This document shows, one piece after another, positions 1-12,800 of a stretch of 64,000 bases of DNA. The stretch spans positions 60,577,413-60,641,412 of the forward strand of contig CM023541.1 in NCBI GenBank assembly GCA_013350335.1, in the 5' to 3' direction. Positions within the stretch are counted from its first letter, which is position 1. Each line of letters starts with the position of its first letter. The DNA comes from Chimonanthus salicifolius. Its lineage: Eukaryota > Streptophyta > Magnoliopsida > Laurales > Calycanthaceae. The position numbers and the translations under genes are program-made. The notes under the pieces are model-generated. The model was not told where the DNA came from, did no database searches, and was given only the letters and a program-made list of their open reading frames with translations.

Positions 1-1216
1 ATGGGCTTAGAGTTATTTGCTGGAATCTGAAAACTTCATAAACTAGGGTCTCTCTTTGAATGCATGGAAATGTTCCTACTTCCCTGCAAAATCGGCATTT
101 TCGAGCCGAAAGTGGTTAAACCCATTTCTGTTTTTGGTTAAAAGGGTCATTTTCCAAGAAAGCATTTTGCTTTTCATCATCCAAATGGAACCTATTTTCT
201 GACCAAAATGCTCAGAGGATCCATTTGGATGCACAAAAAGGAAATTACCTTCCTGACAAATGACCATTTTGTAAAAAGAATGGCTAATTGATTTATATTT
301 TTAGTTAAAAATGGTTATTTTTCAAGAAAGTTGTTCCTTTTGTGCATTCAAAAGGGGGGCTGTTTGAATATTTTGTAGGGTCCACAGGATTTCAGTTCCA
401 CGTTAAAATTCCATGTTACGAATCACATTCTTGCTAGAATCTTCTTCTCCCTGGTGATAGCATTTAGGATAGTGGATGTGGTTAAGAATGTAGATGAAGG
501 ATTTCCTCCATGGATCATTGCTTTTTCCCTGCTTAGTTATTACTTTGGGCCTAAGCTGCTGAGTGTTGAAAAAATGAAGTCTTGTTGCAAATGTGGGAAT
601 TGGAAGAGGGTCTGGCCAAACATTGGTACCCGTGGATGCCCTACTTTATTGATTTTTCCCATGTCTTGCTATTACAACTGATAATGCATTTTAAGTATTT
701 CTGAGGTTTTTTTAATAATTTGATTTTCTTGCTGTACGGTTTATGACTATGCTGTGGTGGATATGGTGATCATATACTTGCACAACTATCTCAGACATGG
801 TGTATCTATTGAACTCATCCAAATTATGCGCATCTACATTGATGGAAATTCCATTTATTGGAAAATCAGTCATCTGATCAAGTCGCATATTCTTCTTGAA
901 CTTGGACCTTCAAACCAGTATTCTATTAACTTTTGATTCTTTGTAGCCCCCTTTCAAATGACCATGATCATCCAATCAATGCAGGAAGATGCCTCCTCCA
1001 TACTCCATAGTGTGGCCAACAATTGGATTTTGAACAGCATGGGTTGTGGTGATTACTTGTGCATTTTATGCCCATTACCAACACAAATAGCTGTTTACCT
1101 ATCGCTTATCATTTATCCTTGCTTTTGTTCCATCAAATTCAAGAAAGCGGATATTCTTACTGATTGATCTGTGTTTTGTACTTCTCTTCTCAGTACTTGC
1201 TGCAAGCAGCTTATAG
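1..1216. other. Upstream region of the pyruvate-kinase-like gene
   Basis: No convincing coding region. About 1-360 is repeat-like: a stretch at 139-197 (ending in a catccaaatgg motif) and one at 304-352 are imperfect copies of each other, and ccatttggatgcacaaaa lies between them. A good splice acceptor, pyrimidine-rich and ending in CAG at 1191-1193, lies 23 bases before the chosen ATG. This suggests a 5'-UTR intron whose first exon is somewhere in or beyond this stretch. Confidence 0.4.
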
Positions 1217-4200
1217 ATGATGATGCAGATGCTCCCAGCGCGCTTAATTACTAGCCAATGCTCAATTTCAAACAATGTAAGTTGTGTTGCCCTTTTATGT
1301 TTGATGTATGCAACTAAGGTGATGATATGCATAGAGTCTGACCGTGTTAACTCAGTTCCCACCCTAAACCAGGTGGAAAATGAATTCTCTAGGTTGAGTC
1401 GGGCCTATTTCATCGACTTGGAGAGCCGTGGGCATTTCAGGTTCAATACGAGTGATTTGACCATGTTTGTTGATTTGTGACCATTGGAGTCCAAAAGCAA
1501 TTTCATCATCATTATTATTGGAAGTACAAGAGTGTTTTTTTAGATGGGCACATGACTTGAACGCACAACCTTTTTGGATATAACAATGAGCACTTGTAAT
1601 TTCTCTTGCATGCTCGGCAACATACTAGAGCACAAAAGCTGTTACAACGAACTCCTTGTTCAAAATGTCGTCTATTCTTTAACTTTGTCCTAACCTTCCA
1701 ACCCAAATGTAAGGTCACCTAACCAGTCTTTTATACAACTATTCAAACTTTTGTGAGGTCCTTTTTCACCATTTGCAACATACCTGAAAATAATAAACTT
1801 GTGAGGTCTTAGACTTGCTACTTTAGACATTAATAAATTGGTGTGAATGCATTTGTTGTCAAGAAATTAATATTAGTTGTTTTAGTCGAGAAGTGGGGGA
1901 ATGTTCCAATATTGGATGCTATATTGAGTGCTTATCCTCGTTTTTTCCCCTCAACCCTTTGTAGTGCTAGTTGATTGAGTATATTGAATGCTGTTGATCC
2001 ATTCATCTTTGATTGGCTCTATGGTTGCACATTACTGCCAATAGATACTAGAAATTTATTGATCTTATTATTGCTAAAATTCCTATGTTGTATTCTTTTA
2101 TGTTATCTTTGTCATGTGTCTCTTTTGGTGTTTATAAGAACTTGTACCTTATCCTAGAAGTAATAGATTTACTTAACCAAAATGAAATGTTTTGTACTTG
2201 CATGTAGAAATGTGGAACACAGATGTCTCAAATTTTTCTCATCTAGTGTCAATTTGTCAGATGGTGAAATTTTTCTGCGTATACATCTATCATAAATTAT
2301 GGAGATTAGGCTTTTTTTAATCATTAGGAGAACCCTTTTTTTTTAATGAGAAAAAATAATATTTTTGAATGGTAATATTATTCTGAATCTACATTTCAGT
2401 TTCCACCCATCCTTTAATGAATCTACATTTCGTTGGATCAGCAAAATATTAACTTTATTGGTGGAAAATTAAATATGGTAACAATGCCAAGCATGCAATT
2501 TTAAACTCCTCTCTTCTTCAGAGTGCTCCCATACCTGTGCTATATTGTTATTTTAATTTGGGTGTGGTTAAATTCTTATATAATCAAGTATAAAACCAAA
2601 ACTAATGCATTTTTTCCCATAGGGAATTCAGAGACCAAATCCTCTCCACCATATAACTACCAAGCCAAGCAGTCAATTCTTACTTTCAACATCTAGACCG
2701 ACTGTTAGAAGTTCAATTTTTGGGAAATGCCTCATTCAGTTTCTCTTTAGACCAGAAGGGAAGGCAAACTTTATTGTCTATGCCACACTGCATGGAAATG
2801 ATGAACCTGAAAGAAGCCAGTGGAAACAGTATAGTCACGATGAGATGCTAAATTCTATCTTTCAGTCAGGAAATGATACTAGTTCAGAGGATTCAGATGT
2901 GGAAGGGGTTGATTCACCTTCCTTCTCAGAAGAAGAGAACACAAGTCGTCTTTTATCCACTAACCAAATGGTCATGATGCATCCTGTGAATAATCAAGGA
3001 AATCTTCTTGACAAGTTAAAGGCTGTGCATTTGCATCTGTTAGCAATGGAACAATGGAATGCTTCTCCACTTAGATTGTGTGATAGGTATGTTATAAATT
3101 TAGTTTAACCACGTGAATTAAATTTCTATTGCAGTTCTTTTAACAAATTTTCAGTCATTCACCTGATTCTAAATTTGCTGTAGGATTTACAACTTATAAT
3201 TGGTTTATCTTGGCAGAACTTACATGATGAGTGCATCAAACTTAATACACTATTTGGCATTAGACTGCCTTGATGTCCAGCAACTTAAAGAAGATCTTTC
3301 TTCCATTGGTCTTCTGAATTTGGAAACCATCAACCCTTATGTTCTGGCAAGTATAACAGCTGGCATTCGGATTCTGGAAAACCTTTCATCTAATTTGATG
3401 AACACCAAAGAAAATAACAGCCATACAGAAAATGTAGAGATTGATGTTCTGGATGGTAGAGGCTGTATTTCTACTCAGAAAAAAAATCTTGAAAGCAAGG
3501 GAGAGTTCACCATAAATGCTATGAAGGAAAAAATATCTTATCATGCAAAGTCACTATTTGGTCCATCGGTGAATGGGAGAACTGCACACATTATGGTAAC
3601 AGTAGGCAGAGAAGCTCTCCAGAGTGATACACTTATAAGCAGTCTTCTCAAGGCAGGAGCAAATGTAGTCAGAATTAATTGTGCACATGATAACCCTAGC
3701 ATTTGGAATGAGATCATCAGACAAGTAAAGAACAGTTCACAAATGCAGGAAAAATCATGTCGTATTCTCATGGATTTGGCTGGACCAAAGCTGAGGACTG
3801 GCCTACTGAAGGATGGTCCAAAGGTGATGAAAATATCACCAAAGAAGGATTACAAAGGTGATATGATCTGCCCAGCACAAGTTTGGTTGTCATCTGCTGG
3901 ATGTAGACCCCCAGCTCACTTGTCCCCGGATGCTGTTCTGTTTATAGATGATCAACAACATGTCAGTAAGCTTGAAGTAGGTAGCATACTGAATTTTTCT
4001 GATATTAAAGGAAGAAAGACGACACTGAAGATCTCACAGAAGTTTTCAGTTTTTGCTGGTTCTGGTTTTATCGCGGAGTGCTCGAAAAGTGCTTATGTTG
4101 AGTCAGGAACAGCACTGTATATCAAAGTGAAGAAGAGGAACTTTCTGCTTGGACGGGTTGTAGATGTGCCCTCCGTAGAGCAGTTTGTTAGGTTGAAGGT

Positions 4201-6580
4201 CGGAGACTTACTAAGCATATCTAGAGACCCTTGTTTATCTTCAGGCAAATCAAGTGGCAATGCAACTAGTGCTCCTCGGATAACATGTTCTTCTGGTCGC
4301 CTTTTTGACTCTGTTAAACCCGGTGAGCCTATAGCATTTGATGATGGGCGGATCTGGGGAGTTATAAAAGGAGCGAGTATCTCGGAAATTGTTGTTTCAA
4401 TCACTCATGCAGGTCCAAAAGGTTCAAAACTTGGTTCAGAAAAATCTATAAATATCCCCAAGAGCAAGATGCAGTTTGAAGGCCTGACCTCAAAGGATCT
4501 AGTGGATCTTGAATTCGTTGCTGCCAATGCAGACATGGTGGGTATTTCATTTGTTCGCGAAGTCCGTGATATTGTGATTGTTCAGAAAGAACTGGAGAAG
4601 CGAAACCTTCAGAAACTGGGACTTGTACTAAAGATTGAAACTCAAAGTGGTTTCGAGAAGCTACCTCTCTTGTTACTGCAAGCAATGCGTTCACCAAATC
4701 CTTTGGGCATAATGATTGCTAGAGGCGATTTGGCAGTTGAGTGTGGCTGGGATAGGCTGGCTGAAATGCAGGAAGAAATTCTTTCCATATCTAATGCTGC
4801 ACATATACCAGTTATTTGGGCAACTCAGGTTCTTGAATCACTTGTTAAATCTGGGCTGCCTACAAGAGCTGAGATTACTGATGTTGCTAACGGGATGAGG
4901 TAAGATATGCTGATCACAATTTTTTTAATTTTTTAATATTTTTGAGATAATGAGACGTCTAACCCTGTTGGGATTTCATTCTGTTTCCATGCGACACTTT
5001 CCAGTGGAATACACATCATAGTTGTCAGTTCCGTTCTGGTTTTGTCTCCATAACGGAATGTTCTAACTTTCTGGCCATTTCGCAAAAAGAAGGCATATAA
5101 AAGTAAAAGTTATAATAAAATATCAAGGCAGTAATGCAAACTTATAAATATATTTAAATTAATTACTTTTATAATTTTACACTAATCCACATATATAAAC
5201 ATAAATTATCATTAAATAACTACTTATGTTTGTAATCTCAATTTATTTTAGTGTAATTATCAAATATGAATTAAAGAATATTTGAGTTTTACTTTAATAA
5301 GAATCAAATACAATTTGAATTAGACAAAACGATCCAAAAATTATCCAAGAAATAAACTTGAATTCTCATTTTATTCAAAATTAAAGGCCAAAACTTAAAA
5401 CACTTAGGCACATTGGGTAACCCAAAGGGGTTGGAGTGATGGCCAGGAACCTGACTCAAGAAGTGGGAGTCCTGAGTTCGATTCTCACTCCACTCTAAAG
5501 GGCCACTCCCAGTAGAATTACCCTGTGTGTGTGGCTAGTGGCTTGCACATGTCTTGAGGACAAGTCAGGTGCTCTAAGAGGCCTGGATACCTTGGTCATA
5601 AAAAAAACATAGGCACATTGGGTCCATTTTTTTTCTCTCAAATTTTTCTCATATACATTAGAAATAAACCGTATGAATCGAAAATATACTTTATGAACTG
5701 CAAAATAGACTAAATTTCATCATATACATTAGAACTAAACATATGAATCGAAAATATACTTTATGAACTACAATTAGACTAAATTTCAAATCAAAATTCA
5801 ATTTCTAGCCACTTGATCTTAGTGTCAGAATCACCCGGCGTCCTTGAATTAAGAATGCTTGATGACTTTGACCACTAAGATCAAGTGAATATAAATTGAA
5901 TTTTAGGCTCAATTTTTTTTTCCTTCAATTGTAGCTGATGAAGTCTACTTTTAGTTGTACGGTTGGATTTTATCTATATATCTAAAAAGAAATTAAAAAA
6001 TGAAACTTGTAGAGTAGAAAGAAACAAGCCAGAATGGAACTTAGTACCAGAGCTAAACCCATTCCATTCCATTTTTTGTCTAGATCCAGAATGTTTGCCG
6101 CGGAATGGAACGGAATTGACAACTAAGATACACCTAGGTTCAACTTTAGTTGTCAAAATCTATAGACAATCATAGTTGTCAGGTGGCCATTTTTCTTTTT
6201 GCCTCTAGAGTAGAACATTTTAGTGATTGTGTATTTTGGGGTTCCTCTGTAGGAAAGATGATTGGTATCTCTTGACATGTCTTTTGTGTTGTGGATAATT
6301 GGGACAAAAATAACATGCATCTGTTTTATTTTTATCTTCTAGTAAAGCTGCATACTCACAGATTTTACTTTGTGGTCAACCACCACATTCTTCTTATCCA
6401 AACAAGATTAAGATACTCTCCACTTCAATTGGCAGGACAAGTTGCATCATGCTGAACAAAGGCAAATGTATAGTGGAAGCTGTCTCAACTTTAGAATCAA
6501 TGTTGCACAATAATTCCAGAAAGAAGAACAGGAATGCTGAACTGAAGCCGCTCGTTCTCTCTAGCAACCTAAACTCATAA
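1217..6580 (+). CDS. Pyruvate-kinase-like protein (divergent plant family, At3g49160 type)
   Basis: Four exons, 1217-1276, 2623-3086, 3217-4899 and 6436-6580, with GT-AG borders and matching phases, give 783 aa. The N-terminal ~290 residues are specific to this plant family and include the conserved block DKLKAVHLHLLAMEQWNAS. The pyruvate-kinase-like barrel runs from about residue 300 (IMVTVGREAL) to 755. Seen motifs are LMDLAGPKLRTG, LKIET (K647, matching the catalytic lysine of pyruvate kinase), MIARGDLAVE (R677, D679), WATQVLES and PTRAE. After DVANG the usual LDGADCIMLSGETAKG is shortened to a version with LNKGK, and the allosteric C-terminal domain is missing. The family is usually annotated as pyruvate kinase, but these changes make catalysis uncertain. 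The first exon (20 aa) is the weakest part, chosen because it joins in phase to exon 2. A plastid signal cannot be judged by eye. Confidence 0.88.
5419..5609 (+). mobile_element. tRNA-derived SINE, family A, copy 1
   Basis: About 190 bp flanked by an exact 14-bp duplication, TAGGCACATTGGGT, at 5405-5418 and 610-623 (that is 5610-5623). The head carries a pol III B-box-like motif, GAGTTCGATTCTC, near 5474, and the element ends in an A-tract. Related copies sit at about 29003-29172 (minus) and 54587-54765 (plus). Perfect flanks indicate a fairly young insertion. Confidence 0.85.
5650..5790. repeat. Tandem duplication, unit about 67 bp
   Basis: Two adjacent near-identical copies begin with atatacattagaa and share gaatcgaaaatatacttt and gactaaatttca. 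They differ by a few substitutions and small indels. Non-coding, within the intron. Confidence 0.75.
5785..5910. mobile_element. Small inverted-repeat (MITE-like) element
   Basis: CACTTGATCTTAGTG near 5810 is inverted as CACTAAGATCAAGTG near 5873. The similarity extends outwards through aaattcaattt versus aaattgaatttt. About 125 bp with no coding content. Superfamily not identified. Confidence 0.55.
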
Positions 6581-6805
6581 GTTTCTCTGCATTTCCAATC
6601 ATCTTTTTGTACAGTGTTAGGTAATTTTGATTTTCTAATCTATTTTGAGATGCCCTTGTTAATGCTGTAGTTCTGTTTTTTGTTGGTTTTCTTTCTTCTT
6701 TTTTTCTTTTGTGAATACCAGTTTTAAAAACTTTGTGCCCTTTTTCGTTTTCGGTAATCTACATTTGTAGTTATGAAAAAGAGAGCAGTATGCTAAAGCA
6801 TTAAA

Positions 6806-6811
6806 AATAAA
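6806..6811 (+). terminator. Candidate polyadenylation signal of the pyruvate-kinase-like gene
   Basis: AATAAA lies 226 bases past the stop codon, in an AT-rich stretch following T-rich sequence. It is the first canonical hexamer after the stop, but plant signals are degenerate. Confidence 0.35.
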
Positions 6812-8245
6812 GAAGTACTTTTCATCAGTGTAATGTGAAATTGTGAAGAGTAGAATGCATCTGCATCATTAGTTTTTCTGTATGAGATGCTTTTGATTTT
6901 TTTACGTGATTTTAGTTTGCGACCCCCCACCTCCACCAAGCAGCAAATGTACCAGTTTCTGCCATGGTTTTACTCCGGAGTTCTCTCTCTTCAATCCCAT
7001 GGAACATTCTTATGCTTTCCTATAAATTGTAATTTGCCAGAATTGGCAGAAACTAGAATAAAAGCATCCTTCAATGGAACCAAAATTGGTGTGAATCTCC
7101 AATCCCACTTTTTATATTTCACATTCGAGGATTAGTGTCCTCATAAACCATTCAGAGAAAACAGCTACTGTGGGAGAGCAAATGCTGGGAGGCTGGTAAT
7201 CACCAACATAATGTATTTTTAATGCCTTTTTCTTAGTTATTTCTTATGTATCTCACAAGAAAGCTCTATTCTTTCTGTTGGGAGTTTCATCCTCTTGTTT
7301 TACCAAGTATTTGAAATGAATTATCTTTCATTCTTTCCCAATTTTTATCCTGATCAGCCCGACTGAGAGAAATGGGGTTTAAGTCTGGGTTTAGCATTTT
7401 GACTTATTTTGAAAATTTACTTGCTCAACTTGAACTCGCTTAATGAATGGTGAGTTTGAATTCAAGTTATACAAAATCTAATTCGACAATTCAATTGGCA
7501 ATTCATGAGCCAACCCTCCAAGCTGAATTTGACCGTGGGTAACAAGGTTTGGGTTGAGTGTCAACCCACATGACAAATGGGCTGACTTTGGCTTGCGAAT
7601 TTAAAACAAATGAATCGGTCACCCAATCCAATCTAGTCTATTATCTCCCTGTTAGTTACTCCAACTTGACTCGATTTGATCTATTGTTAATATTGTGAAA
7701 TGCCAACAAACTAAAATCTGTACCAGCCGATTGGTGTGAGCAATGGCTGCCAATTGATTGTGATCCATTCTTTCGAAGAAAAGAGGAGGTGAATCCGTCA
7801 CAAGCGATGATGATGTTAAATTTTTTATTTATTTTTATTGCAACCGTAAGTATTTATCAATGAAGTTTTAATTCCCGACTTAAAAACAAAGTTATACAAG
7901 AAGCTTTCAGGAAGTGTTTTTTTCTTTTCTTTTCTTCCAACCATCCATTTGATGGCTATTGATTTTAGTCTAAAGATTGTTTAGCCATTGACACTGTTGC
8001 CAAAATATTAATGACTAGAGATAATGAAAACACTATAATCACATTTGAATATGTGGTCATTTTACTAGTAGTCGTGTTCACGGTTAGATTGGTATAATCC
8101 CATTTAGTGTCTAACTCCTACAGTGCTACGTGGTTACAGTTCAACCAGGTTACAAGGAAAAAAAATTTGGCCGAAAATCAGCCAATTTTATTTTATTTTT
8201 TTTTAAAAATGAATATCGGTTGTGGATTCGGACCGATATCTCGGC

Positions 8246-8248
<3 letters not shown>

Positions 8249-8276
<28 letters not shown>
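8249..8276. repeat. (TA)n microsatellite
   Basis: About 14 TA units inside a low-complexity, transposon-like stretch. Confidence 0.9.
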
Positions 8277-8281
<5 letters not shown>

Positions 8282-8506
8282 TTTTTTAAAAAAAGTCTTC
8301 TTATTTTTGAAATGAATTTTTCAAAAAAAGTCACTGAGATTTCCAAAAAAAAAATTGAAGAGAGAAAGATCTCGCCCGAGATTTCGGCCGATACAAAAAT
8401 TCAGCCGAAATCCCGACTCGGCAGAATTTTCGACCCCCGGGTTCATTTTGGGTCTTCCATCTATTATTAAGGAACAATGAAATGCGATAGTTCCTCCAAT
8501 AAAAGT

Positions 8507-9020
8507 AGGGGTGGCAATTTGGCAAAAAAACCCGAAAAGTATGGCCCAAGAAAAACAAGGCTAGAGCATAAAATTATACCCTGATTGTTAATTGGGCTAG
8601 GGCCTAAGTAAAGCCCATTTAAAAATCGGGCTGGGCTTGGCCATATCAAGGCTTGGCATGGAGCCAGCAGCTACATGTGGATCAAATTTCAACCCAAAAT
8701 TCAAAGTCACTTGATCTCAACATTTAAAGTCAACAGGTGTCATAAAAAAAAAATCTTTTACCTCATCCAGCATTATTTCAATTTCTATGATTGATTTTTT
8801 AATAAGATGAATACAAACTAAAAGGAAAAAGGAAAAGTCGACTAGTTACTATGACACCATGTCAATACTAAATAGATTTAATATTTCACTTGGGCTTTCC
8901 TTCAGGCCTGAGCTTTTTGTCAGGCTCATTGGGCTTGAGCCCATGTCTGGAGCCCATGTAGGGATCAGGCTTACATACTCTTAATCAGGCTCGGGCTGGG
9001 CACAGGCCCATCGCCACTGG
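8507..9020. mobile_element. MITE-like element with degenerate GGGGTGGCAAT ends
   Basis: The left end reads taggggtggcaatttggc. The right end, read on the other strand, starts ccagtggcgatgggcc. The inside is full of gggctgggctt / ggcttgagccc words, as in common plant hAT-like MITEs. The ends are imperfect and no target duplication was found. Confidence 0.45.
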
Positions 9021-9827
9021 ATGATAAAACCACGGCAGAAAGAATGTGAGGCACATGGTGTCCACGCACATCTTTCCTTCCTATTTAAAATCATTACTAT
9101 TAAGTCATTTACCTCATCTTCTACCATCAAAATGCATAATTTAATATTTAAGAAGGTACGAGGTAACTGAATTTGTTCATTTTCCAACATTTATAGAAAA
9201 GGGGAATAGATGCAGAGCAGCTACCTTTGCCTCCCTCACTCACTAACAACAGTGTAGAGGATCTACTCAAGTTGCATCGGACCCAAACCTGACCCTACCC
9301 AAATTGATAAAAAGACCATTCAAGCACCGTTTTTACTTCACCATTGGTTTTAGTCCCCCATGAGAACTCCACCAGCCAACCCAAATTCAAAAATCTTAGT
9401 CCATTGCCTCCATTTTCCATGACCAATAGCCCCACATGAAAGGAAGTCCCTTTTATCCTTCATTTTTTATTAAAATAATATTTTCATCACACTTTTTTAT
9501 TTTTTTTTAGATTTTGTTATAAAAAGTAAGGTTGGCTTGTATTTGGTTTTTTTCTAGGCAACTTGGTATTCTCTCCCAATCCAAAAAAACCCTTATTCTC
9601 TCCTTCAGACACAGTTCACAACCTAAACCACAATTAAGCACAATGAGCACATAAATAGCCACAACCAAATATTTATCAAGTAAACAACGCAAAAGCCTAC
9701 CATTATATTTTAATGCTCTTACTAACTATTCATGTTACATGATGCCTGACAGTTAATTGTGTGAACAGATAAAAAAGGATAGAATGCTAAAATGCCCCTG
9801 ACATGCATCTAACCTTGACTCTCTAAC

Positions 9828-12800
9828 TCATGATGCCTGATGTGATTGTTCTCTATCTTCATCTGATTGAGAAGATTGCCCAGGGATGGAATCAACAAAG
9901 AAGTCGTCAACTGTAACACCAAAAAGACAAGATCAACGAGTGAGAAGTTAAAAAAGGGCTAGAGGAAAGGAACATAGCAAACCGTCAAGAAAGATGTGAA
10001 GTCGCGGAATGAGTAAGTTAGCAGGCATTGTTATATTTTGACTCATCTGTATAGTGAGGCCATTGGCAATATCCTCCCTTGGAGATTCTCAACTGATTTG
10101 ATAAAACACCTCAAATACAGAAGGCCAGTTTGGAAATTTGAAAACTCAATTTAGTGTCATCAGGCATGTTTGCACAATTATGATTTGGAAATGGCACCCC
10201 AACAATATGATTATTTTGCAAGTGGGTTACTAACCCATGGCACCTAAATAATATGTAAAAAGTCTCCCATCTTGGGGAGGCATGGGTAACCTTTATCATT
10301 TTTCAATATGGTAATAGGTTGTGAACAACAATAATTGCTTCTCCAGAACTCTCACTCCCCATATTTGGGCATGGACAGTATAGCTGTCTGATTTGAGTTC
10401 ATTTTCTGTCAGTTTCAGTGCAAACCAGAGAGGTTCTAAAGTACTATACTGCCTTTGTTTTAATCTGGAGGCAGGCATTTGGTCCAGTCTTTTTCTCCTT
10501 TTTATATCTTGATATCATAATATCATTTCTCAACAATATCTTCAAAATTAGAAAGAAAGATTATTTATAGATTACATGAAATTATGTGAGCGTCAAATGA
10601 GGATTAGTTGATTCAACATGGTTTCATACTATACCTAAAGTCATTACGAACTGGGTTGTGCAGGGGTCTTCCCCTCCTTTTACCATCAAAACCTATTGTT
10701 GAGTTCATAAGAAGCTGAATGAGACATCAGTCTGTTGTTCTTTTTAGTTCTCTTGATCGGAATTCCAGTTTGGCTAATATGTGTTTTTAAACTGGAAGTT
10801 GATGAGTGGCCAAAGTGTGATGCGTGAATTAAGGAGTAAAGTCATCCCATTTGATTTCTATTGCATTAATTTGGAAGAATTCTAAATTTCTAAGTCATGA
10901 TGAGAATCAATGAGTGCACCCCATGTCAACTGAAGTTTTCCATATCTGTGGCAGGGACATGAAAAAGAGCACCCCAGAAGTCTGCAGTTGTCACCAGATA
11001 TGGTGTTAAGCAGTATCAGGTCATAACAATATTACCAGTACAATTATCTTGCTATGGACTAGCTAATGACAACTGAATTTAACTTGCTGTCCTATGGGGT
11101 TATGCTGGGAATCTGGGAGCATTGCTTCTGATGCATGAGAGAGCTAATCACTGAAGTTGATATTACTAATGAGAAGGTGAACCATAAGTGTAATGCATTT
11201 CCTTCCAGAATGATGCATTATAATTAAACCTTATCTTAAGAATTCTGCTTTAGCCATTAAATCTTCAACAAATGGTATATTAGCTTTACTATTAGCATAG
11301 TAATCATTTGAATCAAATATAAAGGAAGACAAGGGCTCCAGCTTGGCAGTCACACAGGTGATGATGAAAGAAAGATTCAGTTTACCTAGATTGTCATGCT
11401 CTGGAGAATCAAGCAAGATATCTGACTCAGAAGGCAAGAAAGGTGAGCCAGTATAGTCTCCTAGTGGTCCGAGATCTGCCAAGAATTCCAAAATAGTATA
11501 TAGATTAGGAAATTCATTTAAAAGAAATAAATAGTGATTTAGCTTTTAAGATAAATTAGATACAACATTAACTGAAAAGGACTCTGAGTCATGTCAAATA
11601 TAAAATATTGGCAATTAACACCTAAAAATGCCAATTCTTTAATCTGTCATCTACACATGACTCCCATAGAACAGAAAACAAAAAGAATGCCACGGAATAC
11701 AGAGACCATTCATGTTCAAAGCATTTAGGTGTTCTTTTGTTAGTTTGGAGAAAAAGGGAGGGGAGTGGAGAAGGGTTAAAAAGATTGTTAAGTAGATCTC
11801 ACAAAGCTGATAGGGCTTTGTTGATGATAATGATGAAAAGAACTTTCACCAACAAAAGAAAAGAGGGCTGATCCAAAAAGAGGCAGCTGCCACAGAAACT
11901 AGAAACAATATCAGCTACGAAACAACCAGGTTATGGCATTATGAACCACAATAATGAATTACAATATACTCATGACACTCCCACTTGCCTAACTCATCTA
12001 GTTCACTACCTTTCTTCGTCATTTCTTATACTCCAAACATCTAGATTTTTTTTAATCACAAGTCACTTTTTATAAGAGCATCTGGGGTAAAAACTACAAC
12101 AGGGGAATAACCTGGTTGTGGGATCCACTGATGGCATCACCTGTTAATGAGAATATTTTATTTTATTTCACTCGATTAGCTCAGGCTGAAGGGATATCTC
12201 ATGAGCCTTGGAGAAGTGACCGAAATGAAATCAACTGTAAAAAACAGGAAGTGGAATTTCCTACTTGTGGACAAGGAAGCTAACTAGTTAGAAGATAGAC
12301 TGCCAAAATTAGGATTTTGAAGGTTGTGCTATTCATGAATTTCTCCTTACTGCACGTTATGTTATTCTCTATTTCCACTCTTCATCTGCTTGTTGAAATG
12401 CCAAGTTTTGTACATTTCCTCTTGTAAATACTGTTCTACCATATAACACTTACGTTGGCACCTCAAAAAATTTAAAAAAATAAAAAACGTATTCAATTAT
12501 TAAACATAAAAAAAAATGAACCAATTGTAGATTTGTCACCAAAGAAATGATATCCCAATTTATGGAGAAACTACTATGCTTAAACACAATACAGAAGATG
12601 CAAGATTACCTCCCATGTTTGCCAAATCTGCTGTTAAATCTGAGAGGCTGAAATTCCATGGGATTTGTGCAAAAGATGTATGGGAGTCCCTCACATTCCC
12701 AGCCCCACCATCTGCTCCAAGTTGCAATCCTACAGTACATGCAACATCAGACGTAAATGCTGTGTCAAGTGGAGATGCATCTACTCCAAGCCCTGACATC

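Larger units (their letters stand above)
5015..6182. repeat. Nested insertions in the last intron of the pyruvate-kinase-like gene
   Basis: The same 14-base word ATCATAGTTGTCAG occurs at 5015-5028 and 6169-6182. Just inside, tagttgtcagttccgttc near 5019 is inverted as gaacggaattgacaacta near 6108-6125. The interval looks like an old mobile element of about 1.1 kb that later received a SINE (5419-5609), a tandem duplication (about 5650-5790) and a small inverted repeat. No coding sequence is present. Confidence 0.45.
6812..9827. other. Intergenic region between convergent genes, repeat-rich
   Basis: No gene recognised. From 7380 to 7690 there is degenerate repeat with many 'cccaac / aactcg' words. 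From about 8140 to 8460 there is a repeat with gatatcggccgatat-like words around a TA run. From about 8507 to 9020 there is a MITE-like element. An AATAAA on the minus strand near 9466-9471 could serve the gene ending at 9828. Confidence 0.5.

Noticed and set aside
1099..1362. Minus-strand open frame over the first exon of the pyruvate-kinase-like gene
   Set aside because: Overlaps the coding exon on the other strand and encodes no recognisable domain.
8130..8470. Overlapping open frames around the TA microsatellite
   Set aside because: Low-complexity translations (YIYIYI, FFFK) inside a repeat.
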